Shown here: positions 1 to 9,227 of the stretch, in pieces | Layout of the letters: each line of letters starts with the position of its first letter | How positions within the stretch are numbered: position 1 is the first letter of the stretch | NCBI GenBank assembly: GCA_020847975.1 | Contig: JADLBD010000042.1 | Span: forward strand, 1-64,000 | Reading direction: 5' to 3' | Origin: Bryobacterales bacterium | GTDB lineage: Bacteria > Acidobacteriota > Terriglobia > Bryobacterales > Bryobacteraceae | Length of the DNA: 64,000 nt | The notes under the pieces: generated by a model | Seen by the model: only the letters and a program-made list of their open reading frames with translations | Databases searched by the model: none | Told to the model about the DNA's origin: nothing | Program-made: the position numbers and the translations under genes

Positions 1-2
1 CC

Positions 3-134
3 TTCAACATCCCCGCCAAGCTGGTCGATCAAGTGCGCCGGAAGGTCGAGATGCGGCGCCGCTTCGATGCCGCCGCAGCGTCCATCTGCGGCATCAACCT
101 GAAGCGATTCCTCCAAGAGAAAGAGAATCAGTAA
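3..134 (+). CDS. C-terminal end of an unrecognised protein (partial)
   Basis: An open frame enters from the left edge and stops at TAA 132-134, giving the last 43 residues of a basic, helical protein (starts FNIPAKLVDQ, ends FLQEKENQ). The stop lies 2 nt before the TTG start of the transposase gene, so the two are probably co-transcribed and this may be an accessory gene of the same insertion element. I do not recognise the family from this fragment. Confidence 0.5.
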   Translation, partial: FNIPAKLVDQVRRKVEMRRRFDAAAASICGINLKRFLQEKENQ

Positions 135-136
135 GC

Positions 137-1390
137 TTGTCCCGCCACCGCTTCGAAGCCTACCTGGACAAGGTGTTCGGCTTTTCGGATCTGGTCCGTG
201 CCATGCCGGAGGGCCGCCAATCTCCACGGCATCCCTGGCGCAAGGTATTCGACGCGGTCTTCCTGGGCGCAGCCATGCAGGTGCCCAGCCTGCTCCAGAT
301 CGAAGCCGAGTGCCGCAGCGGCGCCCTGGCCAGACGCATTGGTCCGATCAGCGACGACACCATGGGCTACGCGCTCCAACGCCAGCCTCCCGAGCCGGTC
401 TTCGAGTTCGGCTGCGAAGTTGCCAGCCGCCTGAAACGCAACGGCGTCCTGCGCTCGGACTGGTCCCGCGGCTTGATCGTGGCGGCCGTGGATGGCATCG
501 AGATCTGCAGTTCCTTCGCCCGCTGCTGCGAGGGCTGCATGCAACGGAAGGTGGAACATAAGGTCCGGGGCGAACTGCGCACCGACATTCAGTACTACCA
601 CCGCATCGTCGCGGTGGTCGTGGTCAGCTCTCCGGTTCCGATCCCACTGGGCATTCGTTTCCAGAAGAACGGCGAGGCTGAAGTGCCTTGCGCGCTGGCT
701 CTGTTGCAGGATCTGATCGAGCGGCTAGGGCGCCGCTTCCTGGACCTTCTGGTGGGCGATGCTGCCTATCTGCAAGCGCCCTTTGTCAAAGAGGTGGAGC
801 GGTTAGGTCTGGACTGGGCCTTCACCTTGAAAGAGAACCAGCCCGAACTGCGGCGCGAGGCCGAGCGTTTCACCACAGGTCCGCCGGTAGGAATCGAGAC
901 GGAGCCGGACCGGGAGTTGCGCTGGTGGCACGTGCCGCAGGCCGACTGGCCCGTCGCCGACCGCCTGGTACGGGTGGTCAAGACCGTCCGTACCGATCGC
1001 AAACGTGAGGTCACGGTGCGGCTGGAAGACGGCCGGCTGTCGCAGAGCAAGAGCGCAGTGGCCGGGGAGAGCACCAGTTTCTACGCCACCAATTTCGAAC
1101 TGGGCGCGGTCTCGCCGCTGTTCATCCATCAACTCAGCCGCAGCCGATGGCGCATCGACGCCGAGATCTTTCAGACCATCACCACAGACTGCCATCTCAA
1201 GCATCCAGCCGTCCACCAAAGCACGGCACTGGTCGTGCTGACCATGATCCGGCTGTTGGCCTACACTCTGTCGCTGGTCTTCTATCGGCGGCAGATCTGC
1301 AGCCATGCCCGCGGCCGTTGCGACACTTTCCGTGACTTCGCCAAGCGCCTGGCATACTGGTTCGTGGCTCTCGGACCCAACACCAGTTGA
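137..1390 (+). CDS. IS4-like DDE transposase
   Basis: A 417-aa protein with an RNase H-type DDE transposase layout. The first Asp is D119 in AVDGIE, the second is D208 in LVGDAAY, and the Glu is E343 in the SRSRWRIDAEIF block, which matches the R-W-I-x-x-E signature of IS4-type (DDE_Tnp_1) enzymes. A CCxxC cluster (about 130-134) follows the first Asp. It would cut and rejoin insertion-sequence ends. The frame is intact, so the enzyme could be active. The TTG start at 137 is chosen because the preceding gene stops 2 nt upstream and no ATG is nearby. I could not identify terminal inverted repeats by eye, so element boundaries are not assigned. Confidence 0.85.
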   Translation: MSRHRFEAYLDKVFGFSDLVRAMPEGRQSPRHPWRKVFDAVFLGAAMQVPSLLQIEAECRSGALARRIGPISDDTMGYALQRQPPEPVFEFGCEVASRLKRNGVLRSDWSRGLIVAAVDGIEICSSFARCCEGCMQRKVEHKVRGELRTDIQYYHRIVAVVVVSSPVPIPLGIRFQKNGEAEVPCALALLQDLIERLGRRFLDLLVGDAAYLQAPFVKEVERLGLDWAFTLKENQPELRREAERFTTGPPVGIETEPDRELRWWHVPQADWPVADRLVRVVKTVRTDRKREVTVRLEDGRLSQSKSAVAGESTSFYATNFELGAVSPLFIHQLSRSRWRIDAEIFQTITTDCHLKHPAVHQSTALVVLTMIRLLAYTLSLVFYRRQICSHARGRCDTFRDFAKRLAYWFVALGPNTS

Positions 1391-1687
1391 CCGTCGATCG
1401 CGCTGCCCCCCGGACATGTACAACGTTCCTTCCCGGTGCCTCTCCCGACGCCGCTGCTGCCCTATTTCCGCTGGCCTGCACAAGAGGCCATGAGGGCCAG
1501 TTTGTCAAGCCCGTTTCGCCCTCCAAAGGCAATCACAACTACCTCGGCTGGCCGCACCAGCAGCAACCCGCCATTAATCAGCACCCTGCCACAAGACCGA
1601 GCACCGGTTTGCGGAATCGCTGCGAGTCACTCCCGATGGCCTTTGAAGATGCGGAGGTTCCTGCGATACTGAAGGCGAGGTACTGTC
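1391..1687. other. Non-coding stretch after the transposase
   Basis: No convincing frame on either strand. It probably holds the right end of the insertion element and the promoter region of the toxin-antitoxin operon that begins at 1688. I saw no clear inverted repeat or strong promoter hexamers. Confidence 0.4.
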
Positions 1688-1855
1688 GTGGCGACTGACG
1701 CGCATTTCGACGACGAGGTTGGGGGATCGGGATTGGCCGGGATCGCAGCCAATTCGATTGAAAGTGATGCGCTGCCTACCGATCTGGCCGATGAACACGA
1801 TCACTACCTTTACGGTCGCCCGAAGAAGGATTCTCGGGTCAAGGATCTGACATGA
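1688..1855 (+). CDS. Small acidic ORF leading the UPF0175/DUF3368 operon
   Basis: A GTG-started 55-aa frame (MATDAHFDDEV...) ends in TGA that overlaps the next ATG as ATGA (1852-1855). This is the usual arrangement for translational coupling. The product is acidic at the N-terminus with a basic C-terminus (RPKKDSRVKDLT) and no recognised domain. Its overlap with the antitoxin-like gene is the main argument that it is real. Confidence 0.5.
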   Translation: MATDAHFDDEVGGSGLAGIAANSIESDALPTDLADEHDHYLYGRPKKDSRVKDLT

Positions 1856-2118
1856 ACGTTACCATCCAAATCCCTGACGACGTCGGTCGCGCTCTGATGG
1901 CGCGGGGCGCCGACGTTGCACGGGCCGTTCTCGAAGCTGTGGCCATTGAGGCGTATCGATCCGGCGCAATTACGCCGGCGCAGGTGCAGGAGATGCTTGC
2001 TCTTCCCTCCCGGTGGGAAACCGAGTCGTTTCTTCACCGCGCCGGGGCTTATCACGATTACACGATGGACGAGCTTGACCGGGACATTGCCGCAATTCGC
2101 GCCGCATCCCGGCAATGA
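1852..2118 (+). CDS. UPF0175 family antitoxin-like protein
   Basis: An 88-aa protein beginning MNVTIQIPDDVGRAL, followed by a helical stretch (AVLEAVAIEAYRSG) and the segment ITPAQVQEMLALPSRWETESFLH, the typical layout of UPF0175 proteins. These are usually paired with DUF3368 PIN-like proteins and regarded as antitoxins or regulators. It overlaps both neighbours by ATGA junctions, so the three genes form one translationally coupled operon. The antitoxin role is inferred from family and context. Confidence 0.8.
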   Translation: MNVTIQIPDDVGRALMARGADVARAVLEAVAIEAYRSGAITPAQVQEMLALPSRWETESFLHRAGAYHDYTMDELDRDIAAIRAASRQ

Positions 2119-2600
2119 CGGCCGTCACCGACACTACTCCTGTTTGCTATCTCGTCCTGATCGGTGAGGTCGAGTTGCTGCGTGAACTCTTCAGTTGCGT
2201 GCTCGTGCCTCGGGCTGTGGTGGCAGAACTGCTCCACGAAGATGCTCCCGAAAGCGTTCGCGCCTGGGCTGCTAACCTCCCATCATGGATTTCCGTCCAC
2301 GACAATCCAGTTGGTCCCACAGCGGGCATGGAGGAGTTGCAGGTCGGCGAGTTAAATGCGATCTTGCTTGCTGAACGGGCTCATGCCGATATCGTTTTGA
2401 TTGATGAGAAGTCCGCTCGCCGTGTCGCCAACGCTCGCGGCCTCCGTGTCACTGGTACGCTCGGCGTACTCGCCGAAGCCGCAACGCGAGGGCTCCTTGA
2501 TCTCCCGGCGGCGATAGACCGGCTGTGCAAGACTAACTTCCGATATTCGCCTTCGTTGTTGAAGGCCACTCTGGAACGGCTTGGCTCGAAGAAACCGTGA
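2115..2600 (+). CDS. DUF3368 PIN-like toxin
   Basis: A 161-aa protein of the DUF3368 type, a PIN-domain relative often found as the putative RNase toxin partner of UPF0175. Visible features are the N-terminal TDTTPVCYLVLIG strand with its acidic residue, the ELLHED region, the conserved GELNAILLAERA helix, and the acidic strand IVLIDEKSARRVA. It starts at ATG 2115 inside the ATGA overlap with the antitoxin gene. The full length and intact frame suggest a functional pair. RNase activity is expected from the fold, not shown here. Confidence 0.8.
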   Translation: MTAVTDTTPVCYLVLIGEVELLRELFSCVLVPRAVVAELLHEDAPESVRAWAANLPSWISVHDNPVGPTAGMEELQVGELNAILLAERAHADIVLIDEKSARRVANARGLRVTGTLGVLAEAATRGLLDLPAAIDRLCKTNFRYSPSLLKATLERLGSKKP

Positions 2601-3312
2601 AGCCGTTACCGGACGCCGACATGAGAATCTCTGGTGCTCCCTGCCGAGTCTCTGAGTAGCGGTCTCTGCCCCTGCGAGATTTGCCCCTGTCTCCAGGTTG
2701 TTAACCAGACCGGTTTGCTTGCCAAGATCCGCTAACCATCGGGTGAGAGCGCCGGACGATATCATCCTTGTTCGCAGCCGTCTAGCGGGGAAACTGGATG
2801 ATGTCCTCAGTTTCGAGCTCGAACTTGGCCGACATGCGGGAATCGGCCGAACCGGAGATAACGATGGGGCGCGTTTGAGTAAGCCATTCCAAATCAATCA
2901 TTTTGCCAGCGTCTCTGAACCCTAAAATACCCTTTGTTTGACTTGGGGAGCCAATCTTTTTTCCGCAACAACCCACGCCCGTTCGTTAACATCTCTCTCC
3001 GTCCGCAACTCCGCAACTGGCCGTGTTTTCGGCACTTCCGCGTCTCTCCATTTCGAGCCGAGTCCCACTTGCGGCGCCAGTAGTGCGCCCCGGCGACGTT
3101 TGCCCGAGGCCGTTTCTCCCCGTCTCCGTCACCGGACCCGGAGTTGGTTAACAGCGCGGCGCAGATTGTCCAGCCTCGACCCGGACGACTCGCACCCGAG
3201 CGGCGTATATAGTTAACGGACGCGGCAGACCGCCGCGCCGAATACCTCCACCAGACGCCGGCTCGACCGCCAAGCGGAGATCGTCGTGGGTGGTTTCCCA
3301 AGGAGACCGCTC
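2601..3312. other. 712-bp region without a supported gene
   Basis: This stretch separates the toxin-antitoxin genes from the integration module. I see no convincing gene. It has four copies of the palindrome GTTAAC (2700, 2985, 3147, 3212; a fifth lies at 3458) and a short tandem repeat TCCGCAAC/TCCGCAAC at about 3002-3018. It is a reasonable place for an attachment site or recombinase-binding region, because the serine recombinase operon starts immediately after it, but no site can be identified from sequence alone. Confidence 0.4.
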
Positions 3313-3462
3313 ATGCGCGATCACGATGCCGCGCTCGAAAACGCCATCCGCGAGGTCGCCGCCGTTCTCGGCGATGCACTCGTGCGTTTACTCTTCCCCG
3401 ATCCACCCGTCCGGCAAGTTGACTTCACAGAGACAGAGAGCCCTGATGGGACTGCCGGTTAA
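3313..3462 (+). CDS. Small leader protein of the recombinase operon
   Basis: A 49-aa frame (MRDHDAALENAIREV...) with a strong Shine-Dalgarno AGGAG at 3301-3305, seven bases before the ATG. It ends 4 nt before the DUF2924 gene. The first half is predicted to be an amphipathic helix, the second half is short and proline-containing. No family recognised. The good ribosome site and tight spacing to the next gene support it as real. Confidence 0.6.
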   Translation: MRDHDAALENAIREVAAVLGDALVRLLFPDPPVRQVDFTETESPDGTAG

Positions 3463-3466
3463 CACC

Positions 3467-3991
3467 ATGAAGACAGAGACCCAAATTCGCGAAGAGATAG
3501 AGGGCCTCCGCAACCTGACCACGGGGCAACTCAAAGAGAAGTACCGCGAGGTTTTCGGAGAGCAATCCCGGTCCAATCACAAGCAGTTCCTGTTCCGGCG
3601 CATCGCCTGGCGCATCCAGGCGAACGCGTGGGGCGGCCTCTCCGAGCGCGCCCGCCAACGTGCGCTTGAGATTGCGGACGACGCCGATCTCCGCATCCGC
3701 GCGCCCAAGAACTTCCTGCGGGAGCCGGTTGACGACGGCCGGACCATCGAAGCACGGCTGAAGCCGTCGCTCGATCCGCGGCTGCCGTTGCCGGGCACTC
3801 CGCTCATCCGCCGCTACCAGGGTAAGGACGTCATCGTCCACGTTCGGCCCGATGGCGGCTTCGAGTGCAACGGGAGGATCTACACGTCGCTGAGCCGCGC
3901 GGTCACGGAGGCGACGGGTACGCGCTGGAATGGCTTCGCTTTCTACGGATTGGGCCACCGGCCAGGGGTGAAGCATGGCGAGCCGGAATAA
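3467..3991 (+). CDS. DUF2924 domain protein
   Basis: A 174-aa basic protein with the DUF2924 pattern: an N-terminal helical part (REEIEGLRNLTTGQLKEKYREVFGE), the segment RRIAWRIQANAWGGLSERAR, then a C-terminal part with RRYQGKDVIVHV, GFECNGRIYTSLSRAVTEATGTRWNGFAFYGL. DUF2924 genes usually sit directly before large serine recombinases in integrated elements, as here. ATG 3467 is preferred over the longer frame because the extension overlaps the 49-aa gene. The last 17 bp overlap the recombinase start. It is probably a recombination accessory or DNA-binding factor; its activity is unknown. Confidence 0.8.
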   Translation: MKTETQIREEIEGLRNLTTGQLKEKYREVFGEQSRSNHKQFLFRRIAWRIQANAWGGLSERARQRALEIADDADLRIRAPKNFLREPVDDGRTIEARLKPSLDPRLPLPGTPLIRRYQGKDVIVHVRPDGGFECNGRIYTSLSRAVTEATGTRWNGFAFYGLGHRPGVKHGEPE

Positions 3992-5510
3992 CGGCAATGG
4001 GAATGGCGGGCCGACGACAGTCCGGTGTGCCATCTACACCAGGAAGTCGACGGACGAGGGCCTGAACCAGGATTTCAACTCGCTCGACGCGCAGCGGGAC
4101 GCCGGCGAGGCCTACATCCGCAGCCAGACCGGCGAGGGCTGGACGCTTCTACCGGACCAGTACGACGACGGCGGGTTCACCGGCGCCAATATGGATCGCC
4201 CTGGGCTGCGCCGCCTGCTGGCCGATGTCCAAGCGAAGAAGGTCGATTGCATCGTGGTCTACAAGGTGGACCGGCTGAGCCGGTCCATCCGCGACTTCGG
4301 GAAGATCATGGAGATCCTGGAGAAGCACGGCGCGACCTTTGTTTCGGTCACGCAGCAGTTCAACACGACCACATCTCTCGGCCGCCTCACTCTGAACATC
4401 CTGCTTTCCTTTGCGCAATTCGAACGCGAGATTATCTCCGAGCGTACCCGCGACAAGCAGATCCTGGCGCGCAAGCGCGGCAAGTGGACCGGCGGTCACC
4501 TGCCGCTCGGCTACGACCTGGAGGACGGCAACCTCGTCGTCAACGAGGAGGAGGCCGCCCGCGTGCGTCAGATCTTCGAGTGGTATCTCGAAGGCCAGGC
4601 TGTGCATGGTATCGTCGCCAAATGCGAGGGCCTTGGATGGCAACACAAGCAATGGGCAACCAAGGAGGGCAAGACGTTCGGCGGCCACCCCATGCGGAAG
4701 TGCCACATCTACACTATGCTGGCGAACCCGCTCTATGCCGCGCGCATTCGCGCCGCCGATGAGATCGTGGCTGCTACTCACCCTCGGATCGTCGACGACA
4801 ACACCTTCGACCTAGTCCAGCAGAAGCTGAAGGAGAACACCCGGAACCCCGGTGGTGAGCATCGGCACAAGTTGGAGGCGTTGCTGCGCGGTCTGCTCTA
4901 CTGCTCATGCTGCGGATCGGCCATGTCGCCGAGCTACTCGTCGAGCAAGAACCGGCGTTACCGGTATTACGTCTGCCTCCGCACCATTCAGAAGAAGGGC
5001 GATGGCTGCACGACGCGCGCCGTGTCCGCGCCCATGGTTGAAGAGGCGGTAGTCGAGAGCGTCCGGCGGTTCGCCATGACTCCTGAGGTGGTCGAGGCGA
5101 CGGCGCGCGTGGCGCGGCAGCGGCTGACCGAAGAACTGGGCCGACACCGCGAGGAATTGAAGGCGGTCAACGTCCGCGTCCGGAACGCGAAATCGCAACT
5201 CGTGCGCGCCAAGAACCTGGAAGCCGACCGGGAGACATCGCTCCGCGAAATCGTCACGGCGGGCGAGGCCAAAGCGGAGGCGCTTCGCAGCGCGGTGGAA
5301 CGAGGCGAGCGGCTGAGGTTTGACGATCGGATGGTACGCCAGCATCTGGTGACCTTCGACGACGTCTGGAAGACGATGACCATAGAACAACAGGCCGCCT
5401 TGCTGAGGCACCTCATCGAGCGGGTCGGGTACGATGCCCGCGGCGACAAGGTGAAGGTCACCTACAACTCGAACGGCATTCGGGAGTACTGCAAGGAGGC
5501 AACGAAGTGA
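3975..5510 (+). CDS. Large serine recombinase (element integrase)
   Basis: A 511-aa serine site-specific recombinase. The resolvase domain covers roughly residues 15-165 with the catalytic serine in YTRKST (S25), the YKVDRLSRSIRDF helix and the FAQFERE segment. A recombinase domain follows (about 185-290), then a zinc-ribbon with CSCCGS and a later CTTRAV cysteine, then a charged coiled-coil (about 370-450). This is the layout of phage and element integrases that use attP and attB with a 2-bp crossover. It overlaps DUF2924 upstream and the HTH gene downstream by 4 bp. It is the best candidate for the integrase of the prophage or island to its right. Confidence 0.9.
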   Translation: MASRNNGNGNGGPTTVRCAIYTRKSTDEGLNQDFNSLDAQRDAGEAYIRSQTGEGWTLLPDQYDDGGFTGANMDRPGLRRLLADVQAKKVDCIVVYKVDRLSRSIRDFGKIMEILEKHGATFVSVTQQFNTTTSLGRLTLNILLSFAQFEREIISERTRDKQILARKRGKWTGGHLPLGYDLEDGNLVVNEEEAARVRQIFEWYLEGQAVHGIVAKCEGLGWQHKQWATKEGKTFGGHPMRKCHIYTMLANPLYAARIRAADEIVAATHPRIVDDNTFDLVQQKLKENTRNPGGEHRHKLEALLRGLLYCSCCGSAMSPSYSSSKNRRYRYYVCLRTIQKKGDGCTTRAVSAPMVEEAVVESVRRFAMTPEVVEATARVARQRLTEELGRHREELKAVNVRVRNAKSQLVRAKNLEADRETSLREIVTAGEAKAEALRSAVERGERLRFDDRMVRQHLVTFDDVWKTMTIEQQAALLRHLIERVGYDARGDKVKVTYNSNGIREYCKEATK

Positions 5511-5890
5511 AAGACCGTTGCGAAGACGAGATCACACTGCGGCGGACGAGCCGGCAAGGCGCGGGCCGGCCGAAGAAGGCGACGGAACCGGAGCCACCGC
5601 GCATTCCCCGGGTGGCCCGGCTGATGGCGTTGGCGATAAAGTTCCAGGAGATGATCGACCATGGTGAGGTGAATGACCACGCCGACCTGGCACGGCTTGG
5701 CTTCGTGACCCGCGCGCGGTTGACGCAGATCATGAATTTGACGCTACTCGCGCCGGACATCCAGGAGCAGATCTTGCGCGGGGCTGTGGCCCCCGAATCT
5801 TCGATCCGCCTTGTTGTGCGCTGGGTCGATTGGGCCTCCCAGAGGCAGATCTGGCGAAGTGCCAGCGTCAAAACCTCCAACCTTGCGTGA
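5507..5890 (+). CDS. Small HTH-type protein of the recombinase operon
   Basis: A 127-aa basic protein starting with GTG in a GTGA overlap with the recombinase stop. The middle (DHADLARLGFVTRARLTQIMNLTLLAPDIQEQIL) reads as a helix-turn-helix of the ParB/KorB-like kind. Proteins like this often follow large serine recombinases and may act as directionality or regulatory factors; that role is inferred. Its 3' end overlaps the convergent DUF499 gene by 23 bp, so the two operons have no terminator gap between them. Confidence 0.65.
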   Translation: MKDRCEDEITLRRTSRQGAGRPKKATEPEPPRIPRVARLMALAIKFQEMIDHGEVNDHADLARLGFVTRARLTQIMNLTLLAPDIQEQILRGAVAPESSIRLVVRWVDWASQRQIWRSASVKTSNLA

Positions 5891-8800
5891 TCTTGTCAAG
5901 AATGCTGTTGACCAACCCGAAATCGCTGTCCGGCTTCGACTTGACCGTGATCCGAACCTCAATCTGCGGGTCCATCCCGGCCAGAGGCTTAGCGAGTGCG
6001 TGGATCTGGTCGGCGAGATCCTGAATCTCGTTGATGCTGAGCACGGCAAGCGACGAGCCTCGCCGCCCAGACGGCGTGGGCGTGGGCTGTGGCTCCGGTG
6101 GCTTTGGAGCTTCGGTGCGGATGGTGAGTTCGATCCCACCGTCATTCTGAAGCGAGGTGATCGGACCGCTGCCGCTGGCGCGATGAATAAAGCCTTGCCC
6201 CAACGCTGCGTTCAGACTGTCCAGGAACATCTTGGGCGGCCAAGGACGGCCACGGCGTGCCTTCAGGTCGGCGTACAGCGCAGCGACCGACGTCTTCGGC
6301 TCAGCATCCTTCGACCACGCATCCGGGAGTGATGCAGGCAGCAGATCGATGGCGGCCAATGGCGCCGGAGGCCCGAACAGCAACGCGTCCGCGTCGAGTT
6401 GGATGGCGCTGGGCACCTCTCCGAAAATGCTCTCGTTGCCGTAGATCAGCCACAGTCTGCCGTCCTGGATTGCTTTGGAGACTGCCTTCTTGACGATGGC
6501 GTAGTCGACCTTCGGGATCGCACGGGCTTCCGGAGGATAGCCCGGCTGCGTTTCCTCCTCGTAGAAATGCGCTCCATCGAACCAGGTGTAGAAATCAGAG
6601 AGCTTCACGCCGTCGTCCGACTTCGGCCACAGCCCGGTGAGGGCATCGGGAAGCACAGCACTGACGCTCAGAGCGTTCAAGGTCGCCTGCGCCGGCAACC
6701 ACGCCTCTCCCGTCTTCTGCCAGTCCACTACGTCAATCCCGGACCGCCAGAACCATGCCTCTGACTGGTCACTTCGAATGCAGCGGAGAGCCAGCACGCC
6801 GCGCCGCACGGCGTCTTCCACAGTGTTCAGGACGGTTTTCGCGCTCAGAAGCTTGGGCAGCCGCGGATCGCGTCCGAACTGTTGATAAAGGTCGGCAACC
6901 CGGATGTGGGAATCCGTAGGCGGCCAGACCGGATACAACGCGTTGGGCGGGATGATCGCCTCCGCGTCGATCTTTTCGCGGAACAGCCGTAAAGAGGACT
7001 CCTGGAGCAGGGTCGCGAAGAGCGACTGTGCACCCATCGTGATTTTCTTGGACAGGATCGACCCGTCCTTCTCGACGTAGACCACAAGCTCGTAGGCGTT
7101 CTTCACTGCCGTTTGAGCGGTCTTCAGAGCCTCGCGCTTCTTGTCGCGGACCGTCTTTTGTTGGAAGCTCTCCAGCTTCGAGAACTGACTGGAAGACTCG
7201 ATGTCCTCCCAGGCCAGCCACTCGGCAATCTGCTGCTCCGCTTGATGGAGACCAGTCACGCTCGGAGTGGCCACGAGAACAACATTCTGATACGTCCGGA
7301 TGTCGGAAGGTGAGGAATGGGTCCGGATGAAGTCCTCGACCTTCTTCGGCGCCGGATCTCCAACAACGCCGGCATAATCTGCGCCCAGGACGACAATCCG
7401 GAACTGCCCATCGTCCTCCACGGCGCTGGGAGAGTCCGGCAGCTTGTGTGGCTTCACGCCCTCTTCCACGAGACCCTCGTACAGGGGAGGGCACTTGTCC
7501 CTGGCAATCTCGTCGAACTTGCCTTTGGCGTGCTTCAGCGCCCGCTTCTTGTAGGTGTCATGAAGCTGGTTGAGGTTCGGAGTTGGCCCCAACCGCCAGT
7601 ACTTGGGCACTCCAGTCCCTGCTTCTGTGGCGTCACACTCCTCTAGGTACCAGGAGGTCTTGGCCCATGCGATCAGCCCGTTGTTCAAGACCGCTGGAAG
7701 CTCGCAAGTGGGCGCGAGCAGCCAACGGAGATCAGTAAGCTCCGCCTGTTCACCGATCGGCTGCGAGAAGACGAAGCTGGCCAGGCAGGCTGCCTCGATT
7801 TCCCGTCCCGTGAGCGTCGCCGCCTCGGCCTTCTGTGCCTCCAACGCGCGCGGAAGTTCTGTCTTCAGATTGGTGGGCCACTGCGGGTTGCGAATCCGGT
7901 CGGAGTCTTTGGCCGCCTCGGCCAGTTTCAGCAGAGCCTCGCTTAATCCGTCCTTGGAAGGCGCCTCGAGGAAAACCTGCGGACCAATCAGGGGAGACTC
8001 GTCCCAGTTCTCCGCGTCCCGCAACGCCATCGCGAACGTCTGGAGGACACCGCGGGTGCGCTGAAATTGGTCGAGGTCCGTCCACTTGCCGAAGAACCGG
8101 TCGAGAAGGTCCGGGTGGAACGGGTACGCCATCTTGAGGCGCTCCAGCGAATCGGGCAGTTTGGCCCGAACGCCGTCCACCGCTTTCATGCGCGGCCAGA
8201 ATGCGGCGATGTGCTTCTCACGATCGGCGGGATTCTCGGGAAATGCCTCAAACAAGCGCCGGCGCAAGAGTTCGGCCAGATCGTCCTTTTCCACGGGTGA
8301 TTGCAGCGACGCCTGGCGGTTCAGGCCATTGTTGCTGGCGCTGAGGATCGCCTTCCCGACCTCGTCGTTCTTCTGCGGGTCGGTGGCAAGGAGGGAGACC
8401 ACCAGACATGAACGCGAAGAGGACTCGACTGCTTGCGAGAGGCGCTGGAAGAAGTTTTTGAAACGGTCGTACCAAACGGGACCTCGATCCTGCCGTTGCC
8501 CCGTTGGATCCGGCGATGCCGCATCGTGGGCCCACATCAGGAACTCGTCGATGAGGATGAGGGCCCCGTGCCCGGTGGCCTCTACCTCGCTCAATAGCTG
8601 CGCCCAGAGCGTGTCGGCGGGCGGCGTATCGAAGTCGGGCTGACCTTCATCGCGTGCCAAGATCTCGAATCCGCGCTGGCCGAGTAACTGCCAGGCGATC
8701 AGGTTCCAGGGCATCCGGAAGCTGCGCATCTCGCCTTTGGGCGACTTCACCTCGCAGCCTTTCACCCAGTCCACCTTGTCGAACGACACGGCGGCGACGC

Positions 8801-9212
8801 GGGCCTGGGGCGGGTCGGGAAGCTGGGCCTCATTTAAAATCGTGCCCACGCAGGTCTCTTCCTTGGGCAGATCCGAACCGAGTGTCGTCAGGTAGTACAA
8901 CGTCGTCTCGGTGTGGGACTTGCCGCCGCCGAACGTCTGCGCGATGTTAATGATCGACTCGCCGCCGGGAAGGCCAGCGAGCCGGCGCAGCACCACCTTG
9001 CAGAACTGCCTCAGATTCTGCGTGGCGTAGGTCGCACTGAAGAACTGCTTCGGATCGCAGTAGAACGGCTTCTCACCGGGCCAGCCGTTCACGACCTTGT
9101 GGAGATCGACTGCGAAATCGCTCGCCGTCAGCTTTCGGTCACGGATCTCCGGCCGGAGTTTGCAGGGCTCCTTCCAGGGCTGGATCACGAATGGTTTGCT
9201 GGGCTTGCTCAT
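5868..9212 (-). CDS. DUF499 AAA-type ATPase (Hma ATPase component)
   Basis: A 1114-aa protein of the DUF499 family. A P-loop variant GGGKSHT sits at about residues 95-101 and a Walker B-like ILIDEF at about 219-224, so ATP binding and hydrolysis are expected. The C-terminal third has a proline-rich linker (PPEPQPTPTPSGRR) and ends in a small domain (PQIEVRITVKSKP...). It is the last gene of the operon, 15 nt after the DUF1156 methylase. DUF499 ATPases are found beside DUF1156 methylases in anti-phage loci, including the set called Hma. The substrate and mechanism are unknown. Full length, no disruption seen. Confidence 0.88.
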   Translation of the reverse strand: MSKPSKPFVIQPWKEPCKLRPEIRDRKLTASDFAVDLHKVVNGWPGEKPFYCDPKQFFSATYATQNLRQFCKVVLRRLAGLPGGESIINIAQTFGGGKSHTETTLYYLTTLGSDLPKEETCVGTILNEAQLPDPPQARVAAVSFDKVDWVKGCEVKSPKGEMRSFRMPWNLIAWQLLGQRGFEILARDEGQPDFDTPPADTLWAQLLSEVEATGHGALILIDEFLMWAHDAASPDPTGQRQDRGPVWYDRFKNFFQRLSQAVESSSRSCLVVSLLATDPQKNDEVGKAILSASNNGLNRQASLQSPVEKDDLAELLRRRLFEAFPENPADREKHIAAFWPRMKAVDGVRAKLPDSLERLKMAYPFHPDLLDRFFGKWTDLDQFQRTRGVLQTFAMALRDAENWDESPLIGPQVFLEAPSKDGLSEALLKLAEAAKDSDRIRNPQWPTNLKTELPRALEAQKAEAATLTGREIEAACLASFVFSQPIGEQAELTDLRWLLAPTCELPAVLNNGLIAWAKTSWYLEECDATEAGTGVPKYWRLGPTPNLNQLHDTYKKRALKHAKGKFDEIARDKCPPLYEGLVEEGVKPHKLPDSPSAVEDDGQFRIVVLGADYAGVVGDPAPKKVEDFIRTHSSPSDIRTYQNVVLVATPSVTGLHQAEQQIAEWLAWEDIESSSQFSKLESFQQKTVRDKKREALKTAQTAVKNAYELVVYVEKDGSILSKKITMGAQSLFATLLQESSLRLFREKIDAEAIIPPNALYPVWPPTDSHIRVADLYQQFGRDPRLPKLLSAKTVLNTVEDAVRRGVLALRCIRSDQSEAWFWRSGIDVVDWQKTGEAWLPAQATLNALSVSAVLPDALTGLWPKSDDGVKLSDFYTWFDGAHFYEEETQPGYPPEARAIPKVDYAIVKKAVSKAIQDGRLWLIYGNESIFGEVPSAIQLDADALLFGPPAPLAAIDLLPASLPDAWSKDAEPKTSVAALYADLKARRGRPWPPKMFLDSLNAALGQGFIHRASGSGPITSLQNDGGIELTIRTEAPKPPEPQPTPTPSGRRGSSLAVLSINEIQDLADQIHALAKPLAGMDPQIEVRITVKSKPDSDFGLVNSILDKITQGWRF

Positions 9213-9227
9213 GCTTTTCCTCCGAGC

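Noticed and set aside
137..1390. Transposase as part of the prophage
   Set aside because: It is separated from the integration module by the toxin-antitoxin genes and 0.7 kb of non-coding DNA; nothing links it to the phage.
2782..2976. Minus-strand ORF ending ...TQTRPIVISGSADSRMSAKFELETEDIIQFP
   Set aside because: Reads like a possible protein fragment, but short, with no start context and an equally open plus-strand frame; not strong enough to list as a gene.
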